64,000 nt of DNA, taken from Pseudisothecium myosuroides (taxonomy: Eukaryota > Streptophyta > Bryopsida > Hypnales > Lembophyllaceae). Under the pieces are notes generated by a model. That model ran no database searches, was not told the DNA's origin, and was given only the letters and a program-made list of their open reading frames with translations. The number at the start of each line of letters is the position of its first letter. Position 1 is the first letter of the stretch. The translations under genes were made by a program, and so were the position numbers. The stretch is from positions 2,852,001 to 2,916,000 of the forward strand of contig OX637297.1 of NCBI GenBank assembly GCA_951799445.1. The letters run 5' to 3'. Below, one piece after another: positions 1 through 10,870 of this stretch.

Positions 1-169
1 GTTGTCGACGCACGCATACGCATCATGAATAGCGGCAGAGACATCGACAATCGTTCTCTTAGGCCACACGAAGTCAGTGGAGCCTTCTCGCTCCCCTTGT
101 ACCTCGCGAAAATAATTTTCTTAATGTTCCATACCTTTGTCAGTTGGAATTGTGACGCAGTCTCCACTT

Positions 170-514
170 TCAATCTGCATTACTACGCCAGACTTTAATT
201 ATCCACGTCTTAAAAAATGCATTGAGCATTCGAAAAGTAGAGACACAGTGAGGTGTCGAAAAACAGGAAAGAAAGGCCAAACAAATGTTCAACCAAAAAA
301 ATAAATTGAAAAGGAAGGCCGTGCGAGATGCGCGCATGAGTCTCATGAGCGTCAGGTACTGTAGATAAGGATCCTTGCCATGTACCCTATGATGCCGGGC
401 AATTTTAGCCACTTTCAGCATGTGAGCGCCTCTACATTTCTTACATGCACACAAGTACTCCGTTAATCCTTGTCTGGACACTATGGAGCGTTCAATATGA
501 TACGCCGCTAACAA
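170..514 (-). pseudogene. Transposon protein fragment with Cys/His motif
   Basis: A 114-codon minus-strand frame. Its first ~50 residues look genuine: CACKKCRG at residues 22-29 followed by RHHRVHGKDPYL, an arrangement like the Cys-Cys...His-His segment found near the N-terminus of plant CACTA-type transposon proteins (family resemblance from memory). After HGKDPYLQ the frame becomes hydrophobic and unlike protein, so an exon probably ends near 355-360, where a GTACCT donor-like site lies on the minus strand. The rest of the gene would lie below position 1 and is outside the window. No catalytic DDE residues are visible, so the transposon class is inferred from this short motif only. Confidence 0.35.
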
Positions 515-2249
515 ATTAGCTCAGGAAGTCATCTTCTCCATGCAGTTGTAGTAATCCCCGGTTTAGGATGTTTCTTTTCTAGATTCCGAACCTGCATGTG
601 CTGTGAAATAGCAGTTATGATTCAAACTTGGGAGACAACACGAGGAAATTTTAGCTGTATTTCCTTGTTAAGACTGGCATTTAAAAAACCTCGACAGTCC
701 AATCTCCCAGTGTAAAGGAATCTCGTACTGAATAAATTACTCCAGAGTGCTCAAGATTTCTTTGTTTGCACTACCGTCATTAATTGAAATGATAGGAGAG
801 AAAGAGTGCATACCATAGACAGCACAGCAATCGTTATACAACATCACTGTTTGAAGAGGTCCATGACTACAAGCAGACTGAATAATAGAACTCTATGACG
901 TCGACATTGTGGATTAAACATCATCAACAATACATCCGAAGAACTATACCTGCCAGACGCAGCGGACTTTGTAACAAGCTAAGCACTGCCGTTGCTAGTG
1001 TGGAAGTTAGGAACAACCTCTTCTACCTGGAAGTGAACCACAGGTGTGACTTCTCACTATTTCTCTACAGGGCATGAAAGGAGATGCACCTGCACTGTGC
1101 ATGTCTCTTCCGTTAATGCAATGGGCAGACCACTTCTTGAATTGCCATGTACCGAAAGCAACGCAGGTATAGCATGGAAGAGTTGTTTTTAAAGCCTCCC
1201 ATTGTCAGACTCGCAACATGTTGATCTCAGTTCCGAAGGCGGTTGTCACATACATCACAGACACCAATTTGTTTCAGCATGTCACCAGACTCTGTGTGCA
1301 ACAATTGAATTCATTGAGTTTCACATTACAATGTACAACCCAATGTCCAACATGTGAATAAATAGTACTTCAAGAAGGTAGGAGGAGGTCGTTACTGAAG
1401 TGGCGCCAATGTCAAATGTCCACATAGTCTTTCATGGATAATGAACTATCCTACAAATGTGCAACCCTACTATGCTAGGATGGATAGAGCGATAGCATCC
1501 ACACAATTCCAAAGCAGTGGGCAATGAAGAACCAAAATCACATCGTCTTCTTATTCATAATTTATAACAACTGTCGTGTACAAGGTGGACATCTGAGATG
1601 ACTCATGTTGTTTGCGTTTGTGCCTCATAACACACAATACGTGAAATGGTGGGCACACAGTTCATGAACGCTATTCTATGTATAAGAGATTGGCCGCACT
1701 CATGCAATAGCTGCTACTCTTCGAACCAGCCGCCTACAACCACTAGGGCTCTTAGAGGACGCGGCTCCATCGTATGGGTCTAAACCGCCTCATACTTGAC
1801 CAGATGATACACTCTCTCGCTGCGTGGGGAGTGTTGCACGCAACCCTCCTAATGGTCCACGTCTTGTAAGTGAACTTCATATACTTCACTTCAGTGTAAT
1901 CCATCAACCATTGTAGGACGACGTCTAGAACTTCTTCTCCGCGCTCTTAATTTTTCAAGTATACTGCTTGCCTCTGAAACGCATCCGTCATTCAGGCCGA
2001 CGGTTGTTGCCACGAGGAAAATGATTTGAACTCACTATTTGGCAAACAACAGAGGACTCGCACTTTTGCAATAGGGGACAGACAGAGTACAACGAACGTA
2101 CCTGAGTCTTCCGTAATTTCTTAAGCCTCGCCATGGGGTACCACTAGCAATTGAAAACACCGTTTTTTGTCAGCCGCAAAGTTGTTTATCTGAGGGGATA
2201 AGGAGTGCAATCAACAGAAGTATTTTGACACACGCACTGAGGAAGGAAA
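515..2249. other. No recognisable gene
   Basis: Mixed-composition sequence with only short open frames on either strand. I see no recognisable domain, RNA gene or clear terminal repeat here. It may be non-coding parts of the transposon remains on both sides. Confidence 0.4.
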
Positions 2250-3568
2250 TTGTTTGGAATGTCGAGCACGAGATACACATGGGCCTTAGATAGGTGGGCG
2301 ACTGCAAATTCGGTGAATGACCAAAATTATGTCCTCATGAATACCCAGCGACACGTACAAATCAAATCAAAAGAGAACTTCATAATGTCATTAGAAGAGA
2401 ACGAAGCTGAAAACATTTCCGTCTCCTGCATTGATGTTTACATGGAGAGGCACAGCAAATCAGCACTTGAGTGCAAAAGTCACATACCTGCAACGCCCGA
2501 CAGAGACAGATTGGTCGATATGGGCAGTGAAAAGAAGAGCTTTTCAAAAGAAAGTGTGTGCAACTTCAGCTCTCCTAATAGATAGCTGAAGAGTAGAGCG
2601 TGCTTTTGTAGTGCAATTTCTCTTGCAGGAGTACGCTTTTCCCGCATTGCTTCCATTGGTAAACAGATTAATATCCGTCGATGCCGCTGGATAGGGATAG
2701 GCCACGTAGAATTTATTTTGCATGAACATGCCTGTAGCAGCGGCCTTTGCAATGAAGCGCTTGACGACAATTTGGGGAGAATCAGCTTTGTGTGAAGGAG
2801 CTATACGGTCCAGCAGAGTCCGTGTAAGTGCTTCCGGTCTTCTCGCCGTGCATGGTCTGTGATAATCGCAGTGCTCATGAATTTTTCCTCTAAAAAATCC
2901 AGAGACAGCGAACTCGTGTCAGTGTACACGGCCGCAGCTGCTGTTTGTACAGTGGATGCCATCGTGAAGTAATTGCCCATACACCACTTTGCAAGAAAAA
3001 TTTCTAAAACTGTCCAGCAACGCAGCTGCGGAAATTCTCTTCCATGCACACACGACATGCTCACTAACGCCAGGGATTTTTGGTAACAGGGCCACCGTTG
3101 CAAACTACCACAAATAGCACAGAATGCTGGCAAAAAGCAAAGCCGCCAACTTTATCGCAATATAAGCATTGAAGTAGGGTTAGATAGGGTTTCCGTGGTT
3201 TCCCTTTAAGGCACATTTTTTGAGACATAGTAAAATCATCAAAGTGACGGATGAAAGTGTCTGAGCACAAGAAGCAAGACACACGGCAGCCACCGTTGAT
3301 AGACCGTTGTCGCTGTTGCAGGGAAATCACAACGTTTTCACTGTCCATAGAATGTTACTCCTCCGCTGTTAAACTGTTTTCCTTCCTCTGAGCACATGAT
3401 GTCCGCTGGATTAGAGGTACGAGTTTCAGAATTCAAAATCACTGGTGGATGCGGCTCTGGCATTGCGTAGCGCGAGTTTTTGCGTCGTCCACAATCGGAA
3501 GGCATTGATTGTGTGAATCCACTTCCACCGGTTCTGTCGCAGGGAATAACGTCTAAGCTTGCACTCAC
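2250..3568 (-). other. Gene-like block, unidentified
   Basis: Consecutive minus-strand frames of normal composition cover this block. The frame at 3064-3348 has a Cys-rich stretch (CRVSCFLCSDTFIRHF, then a later CLYCDK), the one at 3338-3568 is proline- and serine-rich, and those at 2801-3133 and 2480-2770 follow. They are in different frames, which fits either exons of one spliced gene or a frameshifted copy. A plus-strand frame (2250-2585) overlaps part of the block and could compete. I recognise no family. By position it may belong with the transposon fragment at 170-514 on the same strand. Confidence 0.22.
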
Positions 3569-4734
3569 TAAAACGACTACACGAAAGCCTCAGGTACGCT
3601 CAGTTTTCATTCACTGCTACTGCCATTTTGTTGGTCCTGATTGCGTAATGGTAGTAGGTCAATAGTCAATGTTGTATGTCACTTGTGCAATGGAAGCGCT
3701 GAAATGTTTCCGCCAACGTGCCATAGCCTTGTGGTTGTAGTCACTTAAACTGGCATCCCTTGAGAGTTAGGTAGGGACGGACAACTGACCACCTATTCAG
3801 TTTTTTGCAGTACGTACGTGAGGGTCCCGTGTTATCGTTAGGTTTTCTGTCTAATTGTTTGTAGCCGCCTTCGTTGCCGACTCACTCGAGTTTGAGGCCG
3901 CGCAAACTTCTGTTGTCGTAGGAGGGGTGTTGAAGCGTAGAATTGAATATGTTGCCAAAACAGGGTAATTGAGTGTGTGCCGGCTTCATGACGGTGGAAA
4001 ATGTAGAGTTAAAGCGAGTTAGAGTAGCCAGTCTTTGGTGGAGCAACACTTTAAGCATGGTGCCATGAGGAAACTCTGATGGCGGAGGAGGCACCGCCTC
4101 ATTTGTGTGGAAGTCGGTCAGTGTTTGCTAGCTCCTAAATTGGTTGTCGTGAGTGCCATTTAAATTGTGAGCGACACAACGACAGCTGTCAAAGAGTTCC
4201 TCGATCGTACTCCTGAGGACATAAAAAACAAAGCGGAAGGGAGGACGTGACTAACGAAAGCAAAGAAGAGTGCGTTTTCTCCATGTATTTCTGCGGTCAT
4301 TGAATCTGACCGCCGCTGACATAGTCATAGTATGACGACTCCGAGAGTAAGTGATGCGGAGGGAGAGCAAAAAAATTTTTTTTGGGGGGGGAGGGAAGTC
4401 TTCAGAGAGCATGCACAGCCCGGGTGAGCTGTGGTCGCGTAACGTTGTCAAGAAGTCTTTGTATTTATGGATTCAACAAAGTGTGTGTGCCTTATACGCA
4501 CACTAAAATTCGGAGCGGTGCGTGCTAGTGATTTTGTGACGTTAATTTGGTTTTCAGGCTACCACCATGTAGTGGTTCTACAAATCGTATCGGTAGTGCT
4601 TTCGGTATGTTAGACGAACAAACGCCATGACGAATAAGGTGGACGCAAGGGACAATGACTGGGCGTTTGTGAACATGTAGACTATGACGGGCACTTGTTG
4701 GATGGCAACTGCCATTCTTAGGTACTAGGGGCAG
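3569..4734. other. No recognisable gene
   Basis: Only short interrupted frames are present. The purine-rich plus strand and a G run near 4381-4393 are the only compositional features. Confidence 0.35.
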
Positions 4735-5079
4735 ATGTGTAGTAATGGCTCCACTTTGGCAAAGGACGACACATCAGACGTGGAATCTGTGGGCGAATGT
4801 GGTGAGCCCTTTTCAAAGGACCCTGTACACTAGTACGAGGACAACCGGAACGCATACTTGGAGGACTTGGTTATGCAGTACACTAAACACAATTACTATT
4901 GCAAACTTGGTATACTTGGTGGGAAAGACTTCATGCGCACTAGCGTTGATGACGTATACAACCAAAACATGTATTGCATGTCCTGGTTTTATAACGGCTA
5001 GTACCCCTTTGATGAGTGGGAGGAAAAACATGAGCAGTGGCTGTACGAGCAAGTGTGTTCCGCAATGACGGAAGATTAA
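4735..5079 (+). pseudogene. Broken transposon-type ORF with two in-frame TAG codons
   Basis: A single plus frame of 115 codons runs from ATG 4735 to TAA 5077-5079 and is broken only by TAG at 4831-4833 and 4999-5001. Between the stops the peptide has strong protein character, rich in Tyr, Trp, Asp and Asn (for example YLEDLVMQYTKHNYY and DEWEEKHEQWLYEQV). Two stops in an otherwise protein-like frame point to a recently inactivated gene. It lies upstream of, and on the same strand as, the ORFs at 5722, 6588 and 7327, and I infer that these are exons of one transposon gene. The family is not recognised. Confidence 0.4.
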
Positions 5080-5721
5080 ATGAGTTTAACGAATGTAATG
5101 TGTGCTATGAGATATTGACATTACGTATAGGACGTCAAGGATGGAAGACCTAACCTCACATTCAAAATGATACTTGTCGAGAAGAAGGTGTTGGCTACGT
5201 TCCAGGTGTGTGCACGCTGAAAGGCTTTGTTCTCATGGCGTCCATCCAGCACAATCATTGGAAAAGGTGAGGCACCTGTCGACTTAGTTTAGAATTTCAC
5301 GACGAGTTCGGAAGACAACTTGAAGCTGAGGTTCGTCGAGCAGAGTGCGAGGGATCCACAATCTCCGTGTGCATCGTGGAGAGTGGGAAGGGAAATGTTT
5401 TTGTGACTGCATCTTATTTTTAGTATTCCGTGCGGACTAGAGCACTGAAGTTGTCAATGTTAACGCCCAAAGCACATGTACATTGCGTGGGGCTTCTGCA
5501 TCTTGCTATTGTTTTTTAAGGTGCTACATCCTCACTTCATAGTCATCCCTACTTTTGTGTAACACTTGTTGTGCGAGGTAGTCAATGATGGTGCACATGC
5601 CTGTCGATGCCCATTCAAGTGCGTGTTATGAATGCTCTGAGCATAAGAAACGTTATATGAATGTTTCACTGTGTGGCCTCTGTTGCTCCAAATTACCCTA
5701 ATAATGGGGATTTCTAAGTAG

Positions 5722-6096
5722 AATAACTATGACAAAGATGGGTTTGAGAGGTGGGGGTCTGCCAGAAAAGCAAAAGCAAAATCGAAGGCAACAGAGGGAG
5801 TTAAAGGAAGCTACCTACCAGCTAAATGTGCGGGGTTCCATCCACAGAGAGCATTGAGGACACGGCTAGCAGCCGACGAGACAGGTAACAGCTTGCTGAC
5901 CATCGAAGAAGAGATTGCACAAAGGAAAGGGAAGAACTCAAAAAGCGCGAAGAATCCAAAAAGCAGAGAGCGTAGAGGGGAACCATCTTTCGTTATATCG
6001 GAGAAGGAGTATAAACTTCTGTGGATCTTGAAGAAGCAGTCGTCGAATGCAGGCTCCGGAAATGCCGACAACAATGAGGCAGCAGGTAAAATGTGA
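5722..6096 (+). CDS. Lys-rich exon of a transposon-type gene
   Basis: Open from just after TAG 5719-5721 to TGA 6094-6096 (125 codons). There is no convincing ATG, which fits an internal exon rather than a complete gene. The N-terminal half has a patch of alternating Lys and Ala, then CAGFHPQRALRTRLAADE. The C-terminal half has a charged segment and the block EKEYKLLWILKKQ. A donor-like GGTAAAATG follows the codons for NEAAG near 6085, so the true exon may end there. It is probably part of the same mobile-element gene as the neighbouring plus-strand ORFs. The long minus-strand frame across it (5811-6329) is an antisense shadow. Confidence 0.35.
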   Translation, partial: NNYDKDGFERWGSARKAKAKSKATEGVKGSYLPAKCAGFHPQRALRTRLAADETGNSLLTIEEEIAQRKGKNSKSAKNPKSRERRGEPSFVISEKEYKLLWILKKQSSNAGSGNADNNEAAGKM

Positions 6097-6587
6097 ATGG
6101 GATGTGCATAGTGTATGCCATGTTTTGTCAATTCCGAAAGCAGATGACTAAGTGAGGTAGTCTGGAATGCGGCGAAATGCGTGCATGGAGTCCGTGGATT
6201 TTGAAGACGTGCATCTACGGAAAGGAGAAGACAAAAGGGCGGGTCTACATTTTTCCTATCTAGGTTCACGTCGCTACAGAGTAGAGAGATGGTCGACCGT
6301 CGTTGTTCCTTTGTCTCACAAGAAATCAATGAATATTAGAAGAATGTGCTCTGTGTTTGTGATTCCGGCTCCGGGAGTGCTCACCACTATGTCGAGATTT
6401 TGTGATTTTTATGGACTAGGGAAGTAGGTAACGACTCAGTGCAATGAGTGATTGATAAATTGTCGACAATGTAGTGGCGGCATCATAGTGTAGCAGTTGT
6501 GAATGATGACCGTCGGAAGTAGATGAGGTGATATGTTTTAGACACTTACCTGACATGTTCATGATGTTGTCAGGGAACTAGTCGAAA

Positions 6588-6863
6588 ATGCTGCAAGGCG
6601 ACGGCATTCGTACACCAGTGGATTTGCAGTTGCCTAGCGAAGAATTTGTATTGCAGTCCCGACAGCAACTACAGGGAACTTTTCGGTCTGCAGACGGAGT
6701 AGAGGACAATCCCAAGTCCGCGGGAGGTGAAGAGCGCTTGACAGAAGTGGACGCCTTGCCGTCAAGCTCAAGAAGAGATGCAGAGTTTGGGGAGAAGGAC
6801 CAACGGCAAAGCACGGGAGAAGTGGATCCGCATGACGAGTCCAATTCAGATAGTGACTTCTAA
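6588..6863 (+). CDS. Acidic Ser-rich ORF, probably transposon exon
   Basis: This frame begins at an ATG and ends TGEVDPHDESNSDSDF-stop (TAA). It is acidic, Gln- and Ser-rich and probably disordered. An N-terminal half with EEFVLQSRQQLQGTF precedes the acidic tail. The same strand and spacing as the ORFs at 5722 and 7327 suggest one spliced mobile-element gene, although a stop codon after an acidic tail could also end a separate protein. No domain is recognised. Confidence 0.3.
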   Translation: MLQGDGIRTPVDLQLPSEEFVLQSRQQLQGTFRSADGVEDNPKSAGGEERLTEVDALPSSSRRDAEFGEKDQRQSTGEVDPHDESNSDSDF

Positions 6864-7326
6864 GATACACCTAAGGTATGCCGAATTGCAGAACTCAAAT
6901 CGAGCAAGTAACAGCTAGGCCATAAAGGCATAGAAGAGAAGAGGAAGCAGAGCGCATGTATTTCATGAATTCCCCTTGTTGTTGCCATTTTTGTAGCCTT
7001 TGTGGATGCAAAGTTCCGTATTTTCGCATGCAGTAGTTCATGAATGTTCGGTCTGTCATGTGTTGACATAGTGGAAATGAATTCTGTAATGACGCTCTCT
7101 GGGAGTGGCATAGAGAATTGCAAGATACGAACGTAGTGGGGTACCTTCATGTGGACGGAATCGGCTGTTGTTGCGCACCGAACTGGAAGACTTGCCGATA
7201 GGGCAGCGATGTGGAGAGAGACCTAGAAGGGGGCAAGTGGAAGGAGGCAGTGCTAGCAAAGAGGAGATTGTTTCGTTAGTCTGCAAGCAAGTGCCGGCAT
7301 TTGGTTGTCCACATGAGCGTGAGTAG

Positions 7327-8906
7327 TGTGGGCCTCGAAGTCCACCGAAGAGAACTTGTAGAGAACGAGAAGGAGCTATAAAGCAGACAACCTTTTTTCC
7401 ATTCGAAGAGCGTGGGGACGAACAGGGCGTTTGTCATGGGCCATTTGACGGGGCTTTCAATGAAAATAATGACGACGACGATTTCCAGGAACCATGGCCT
7501 CGGGAGCGTCGTCTTAGCAAGTTCACTGATAGACGGCTGTTGACGGAGTCTGAAGCATGGGCCAATCGCAAGAGGAAAAAAGCAGAGCGGGATATGGCTG
7601 TCATGAAGCGAGAAGCGGCAAGCAAGAAACCATTCTATATAATGGTAAATAGTTTAGGGCACGCTTATGGTGATGGACTCACGGCCTGGAAGGCAGAGCT
7701 TAACAAACTCTGTACTGCGTTGGACCCGTCAATCTACGACGTCTGCCAGCAGCTGCATCATAAAATGCAGATTTTGAAGAAGCGTCTCACTGACAATTTT
7801 GAGTATAGTGGTGTAGTGTCGGATAAGTATCTTCTACCTCTAGTAGGTCACTGGGTTTCACAGAGGAGGAACGACTTGATGAATCTCATTAGGTCGAATA
7901 GAGATCGTCCGACCCCAGTGAACCCTGACGCATGGGAGAGATTAAAAGATATATGTGTTAGTCCCAATTTTCAGAGGAAATCCGAAGCCATGCGGTACGC
8001 TAATGCTTGTAGACAGAATTTGGGGAGGACAGGCCTAGGTGGTGAAATTGGAGTGCGCCATTCATTGAAGAAGATGTTGCGCAGATCGCCCGACCCCGAG
8101 GAGGTTCAGGAGGAGATGACCCGAGACAAGGGCTACGGTGGGAAGAAGAAGAAGACCAAGTACATGGCAGTTGCCAAGAGTAGTGGAGCAGGGACTTCAA
8201 AAAGCCTTGAGAAGGACAGTTGCATGAAATTTCCGTCGCTTGAAACATGGGTGGGTCAAAACGAGGTAATAGGAGCCAACTTTGACGTAACCACTGCTTT
8301 TTTGAAGTTATTATTGATTGTGTAGCTCAATTTTGTTTGGATTTGTCCAAAAAAAACATACCTCAATAATCATAATTGTTATAGTGACACATTTGAATTA
8401 TGTATAGTCTTTGATATCATTATTTCATCTAAATTAAGTACAAAATCCCTCCAAATTAAGCATGTAACCAGTGCTTAATGAAAATAAAAAAGATGAAAAT
8501 CATACTCAATTTGATTTAAAATAACCACTTTAATGACGTTCATGGACAATAAATAGATAAATGAAGCCATACATGAATGTTTAGACATTCCAAGAGCTAA
8601 ATGAACAAAAATAAAAATAAAAATTTCAACCAAAGCAGTCCAATAAGCACTACAAAGCATGTCGCGAGTGGCTCCTATTACCTCGTTTTGACCCGGGTAG
8701 AGGAAGGTGCTCCCTCAGTTCTAGAGAAGAAGTCCACGAAGCGTTCTAGTGAAGTAGGAGATCAAGCATTACTGGAGGCACTGGAAGCTGTGAGGAAATT
8801 GCAAGCTAATATGGAGTATTTGAAGGCAAGGATGGTTAGCAATGTCCCGGAGGCTTCTCTTGGGAATACGGAAGTGCCGACCGAGGCAAGGACAACAACG
8901 AACTGA
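7327..8906 (+). pseudogene. Ptta/En-Spm-like transposase ORF split by a MITE
   Basis: The plus frame opens after TAG 7324-7326 and runs to 8252, where a 442-bp inverted-repeat element interrupts it. The same protein resumes at 8699 and stops at TGA 8904-8906. Leaving out the element and one GGGT duplicate joins the halves in frame as 378 codons. Order of parts: an acidic segment (DDDDFQEPW) near residues 55-65, a basic stretch (WANRKRKKAERD), a central region with HHKMQILKKRL and VGHWVSQRRNDLMNLI, a block with KSEAMRYANACRQNLG, then a Lys-rich linker, and a coiled-coil-like tail after the insertion (LLEALEAVRKLQANMEYLK). The central block resembles the plant Ptta/En/Spm transposase domain (Transposase_24) known as an accessory protein of CACTA elements. 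No DDE nuclease is visible. The first ATG is unclear and exons may lie upstream at 5722 and 6588. Confidence 0.5.
8253..8694. mobile_element. 442-bp MITE inserted in the transposase ORF
   Basis: The terminal inverted repeats are perfect for 26 bp (8253-8278 and 8669-8694), beginning GGGTCAAAACGAGG on each strand. GGGT lies directly outside both ends (8249-8252, 8695-8698), consistent with a 4-bp target-site duplication, though GGGT is also the first four bases of the repeat. The interior is AT-rich, non-coding and not palindromic. I cannot assign a superfamily from a 4-bp duplication. Perfect ends and an otherwise open host frame suggest a young insertion. Confidence 0.75.
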
Positions 8907-9162
8907 ACATTGGCTTTGAAGGAAATTCCTGACCAAGTGAGTTGAGAGTGCCAATTTTGCATTTTTGAGAAGCATGTCCGCGGAAGTAGTATGTTTTGAT
9001 GCCCAAGCGAATTCTGTCGTCCTCTGCGTCTTGCTTGAAGGAAAATAGCACACTATACTATTTTTTTAGAGGGGGGGCGGGGGTACGTATGCTCCGCTGT
9101 TGTAGTTCGTAATGGGTGTGTGGTGAGAATTAGAAGTTGCTATGTGTTCAGCATGTTGGAAC

Positions 9163-10870
9163 GGAACAAGTGTCGTAGCACAAGAAAGTAAAATCCCTCC
9201 AGTAGACGTTCTAAAGCGTTTAAAACCGTCTTTTGGATGACTCGTGTATCGTTCCCTCAGAGATCTGTATTGAACTTCTATAGTGATGAACGGAAACTGA
9301 TGCGGAAGTCACAACAACCACAAGCGAACCGGATTCTAAGACGGAAAGTTAGAAATATACCAATGATTTCTTTCCATCCGGTTGGACTATCTCAATTCAG
9401 TCCTAATCCGCTCAACAACAACAAGGAAGTGTCTCTACAATATACCACTCCCTTACTCACAAATATAACTTCTGACTCTAGGATTTCAAAACCGAAACCG
9501 GAATGAGTGTCATTACCCAGTGCCTCTTCCTATTTCCGCTCCTGGATCCTCAAAACAAGTAACCGGTTTGAAGTTTAGCCTCTATGTCAGAGGGTTCTGC
9601 ATATTTTAGTTAAGGAAGGCGGCGTGAATTCCTACCCTTCGATATTTTAGAGTGACTGAAGTTTCACTAAAAAGAAGAAAAATAACAAAACACAAAAAGA
9701 AATAGGATCTCGGTTTCTCCTCACAACTAACCCAGAAGCTTAATCCAGATCAGTAGGTCACTCAGGAAACCCCTACTGTCCTCACAATACTACAATGACA
9801 GACTTTCCCAACCCATGTTCCTAGGCGGAGTCGCTACTCGGACCGGAAACCGGATACAGGAAACATCCGGGGGCACTCATCTTCTTCCAAAACCTGCAAA
9901 CATAGCTACCCGCACAAATAATGGTTCTAGCATTACCAGCATACCAACCTAGCATCAAGACTTTTCAGACCAACACTTGGGATGTGGAAATCAATACGCT
10001 TCGCAATGGAAAATGAAAAAGAACACAAGTGTAGGACAAAATTATCCTATCAAAGCCCGGGATGAAACTAACTTCCACCCCCTAAATACCAAACCAAGGG
10101 AAATCCAAAAAGGACCCCCTGGAAATCCTAACTACAGGTCAGAGAATGACATGCGTCATTCACCTAACCTTCAAAATCCTAAATCTAAGTGTTAACTGCC
10201 TAACAGCCGGTCCTTTTCCTAGAAACCCGGATCCTGCTATCCAAGTACATGCAGCCGGAAAGTAACTAATAGTGACTTTCTTTTACTTTCCTCTACTTAA
10301 CTGAACTCCAACTATCTTTAACTTTCCGAAATCGAACTCCTCCTATCTTTAACTTTTCAAAATTGAACTTAACTGAAGTCTACTTTTACTTTCAAACTAC
10401 AAAAAACGGAGTTCCACTTAACTCCTTAGCTTAACTTCTAAAAACAAACTCTATCTACTTCTTCTGCCTCTTGGCTGGTGTTTGAGTGGTCTTGGCCACT
10501 CCTTTCTTTGCTGACTGCGGCTTACTCCCAGTAGGCTTGGACGCTTTCCCTTTTGGCGGAGTTGGCGGTTTACCTCTACCCTTTCCATGCGCCGGTTTAG
10601 ATTCCGGTTTCGATTCCTCTTCGCCTTCCTCGCTCTCCTCTCCTGACTCGGACTGGTCCTCCTCCTTCTCTTCATCTTCCGATATGGTGACTGTTGGCTC
10701 CAGTTTCCATTTCTGATAACCGGTTTGACCGTTCCCGAACTCCTGGAATCCCGGTTAGGATCCAACATAGGTTTCCGATTTCCGGTTCAAGACAGGAACA
10801 ACTAAGATCCGTCTTAACCATTTTATCTCTTTTAGAAGATTCGATGGTTACTAATCTAAAACTCTACTAA
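9163..10870 (-). mobile_element. CCGG-rich repeat family, copy 1 (3' part)
   Basis: The reverse complement of this segment aligns collinearly with 55050-56283. Matching blocks include the one around 9905-9950 (TGCTAGAACCATT...GCGGGTAG on the minus strand, matched at 55420-55450), the one around 9565-9590 (GATATAGAGGCTAAACTT at 55938), and the last 140 bp around 9165-9300 (matched at 56140-56283). Lengths from the ORF stop to the end of homology are alike: about 1.29 kb here and 1.23 kb at copy 2. The CCGG motif is strikingly frequent. The 5' side is lost near 10800-10870. No reverse transcriptase, terminal repeat or poly-A tail is visible, so the class is unknown. Confidence 0.7.
10455..10748 (-). 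pseudogene. C-terminal tail of the CCGG-family protein
   Basis: In the minus frame ending at TAG 10455-10457 the peptide has an acidic stretch (SEDEEKEEDQSESGEESEE) followed by a basic Pro/Lys-rich tail ending TPAKRQKK. Low-complexity acidic-then-basic tails occur in nucleic-acid-binding proteins. An in-frame TAA lies about 100 codons upstream of the stop, and a different frame is open beyond it, so the copy is frameshifted or truncated. Copy 2 at 53.6-55.05 kb ends similarly (SAMKRFK-stop), which supports this frame over the other minus-strand frame across the same bases. Confidence 0.45.

Noticed and set aside
5811..6329. 172-codon minus-strand ORF, among the longest in the window
   Set aside because: It is antisense to the Lys-rich plus frame at 5722-6096, has no domain-like pattern and a Ser/Leu/Phe-rich composition typical of an antisense shadow.
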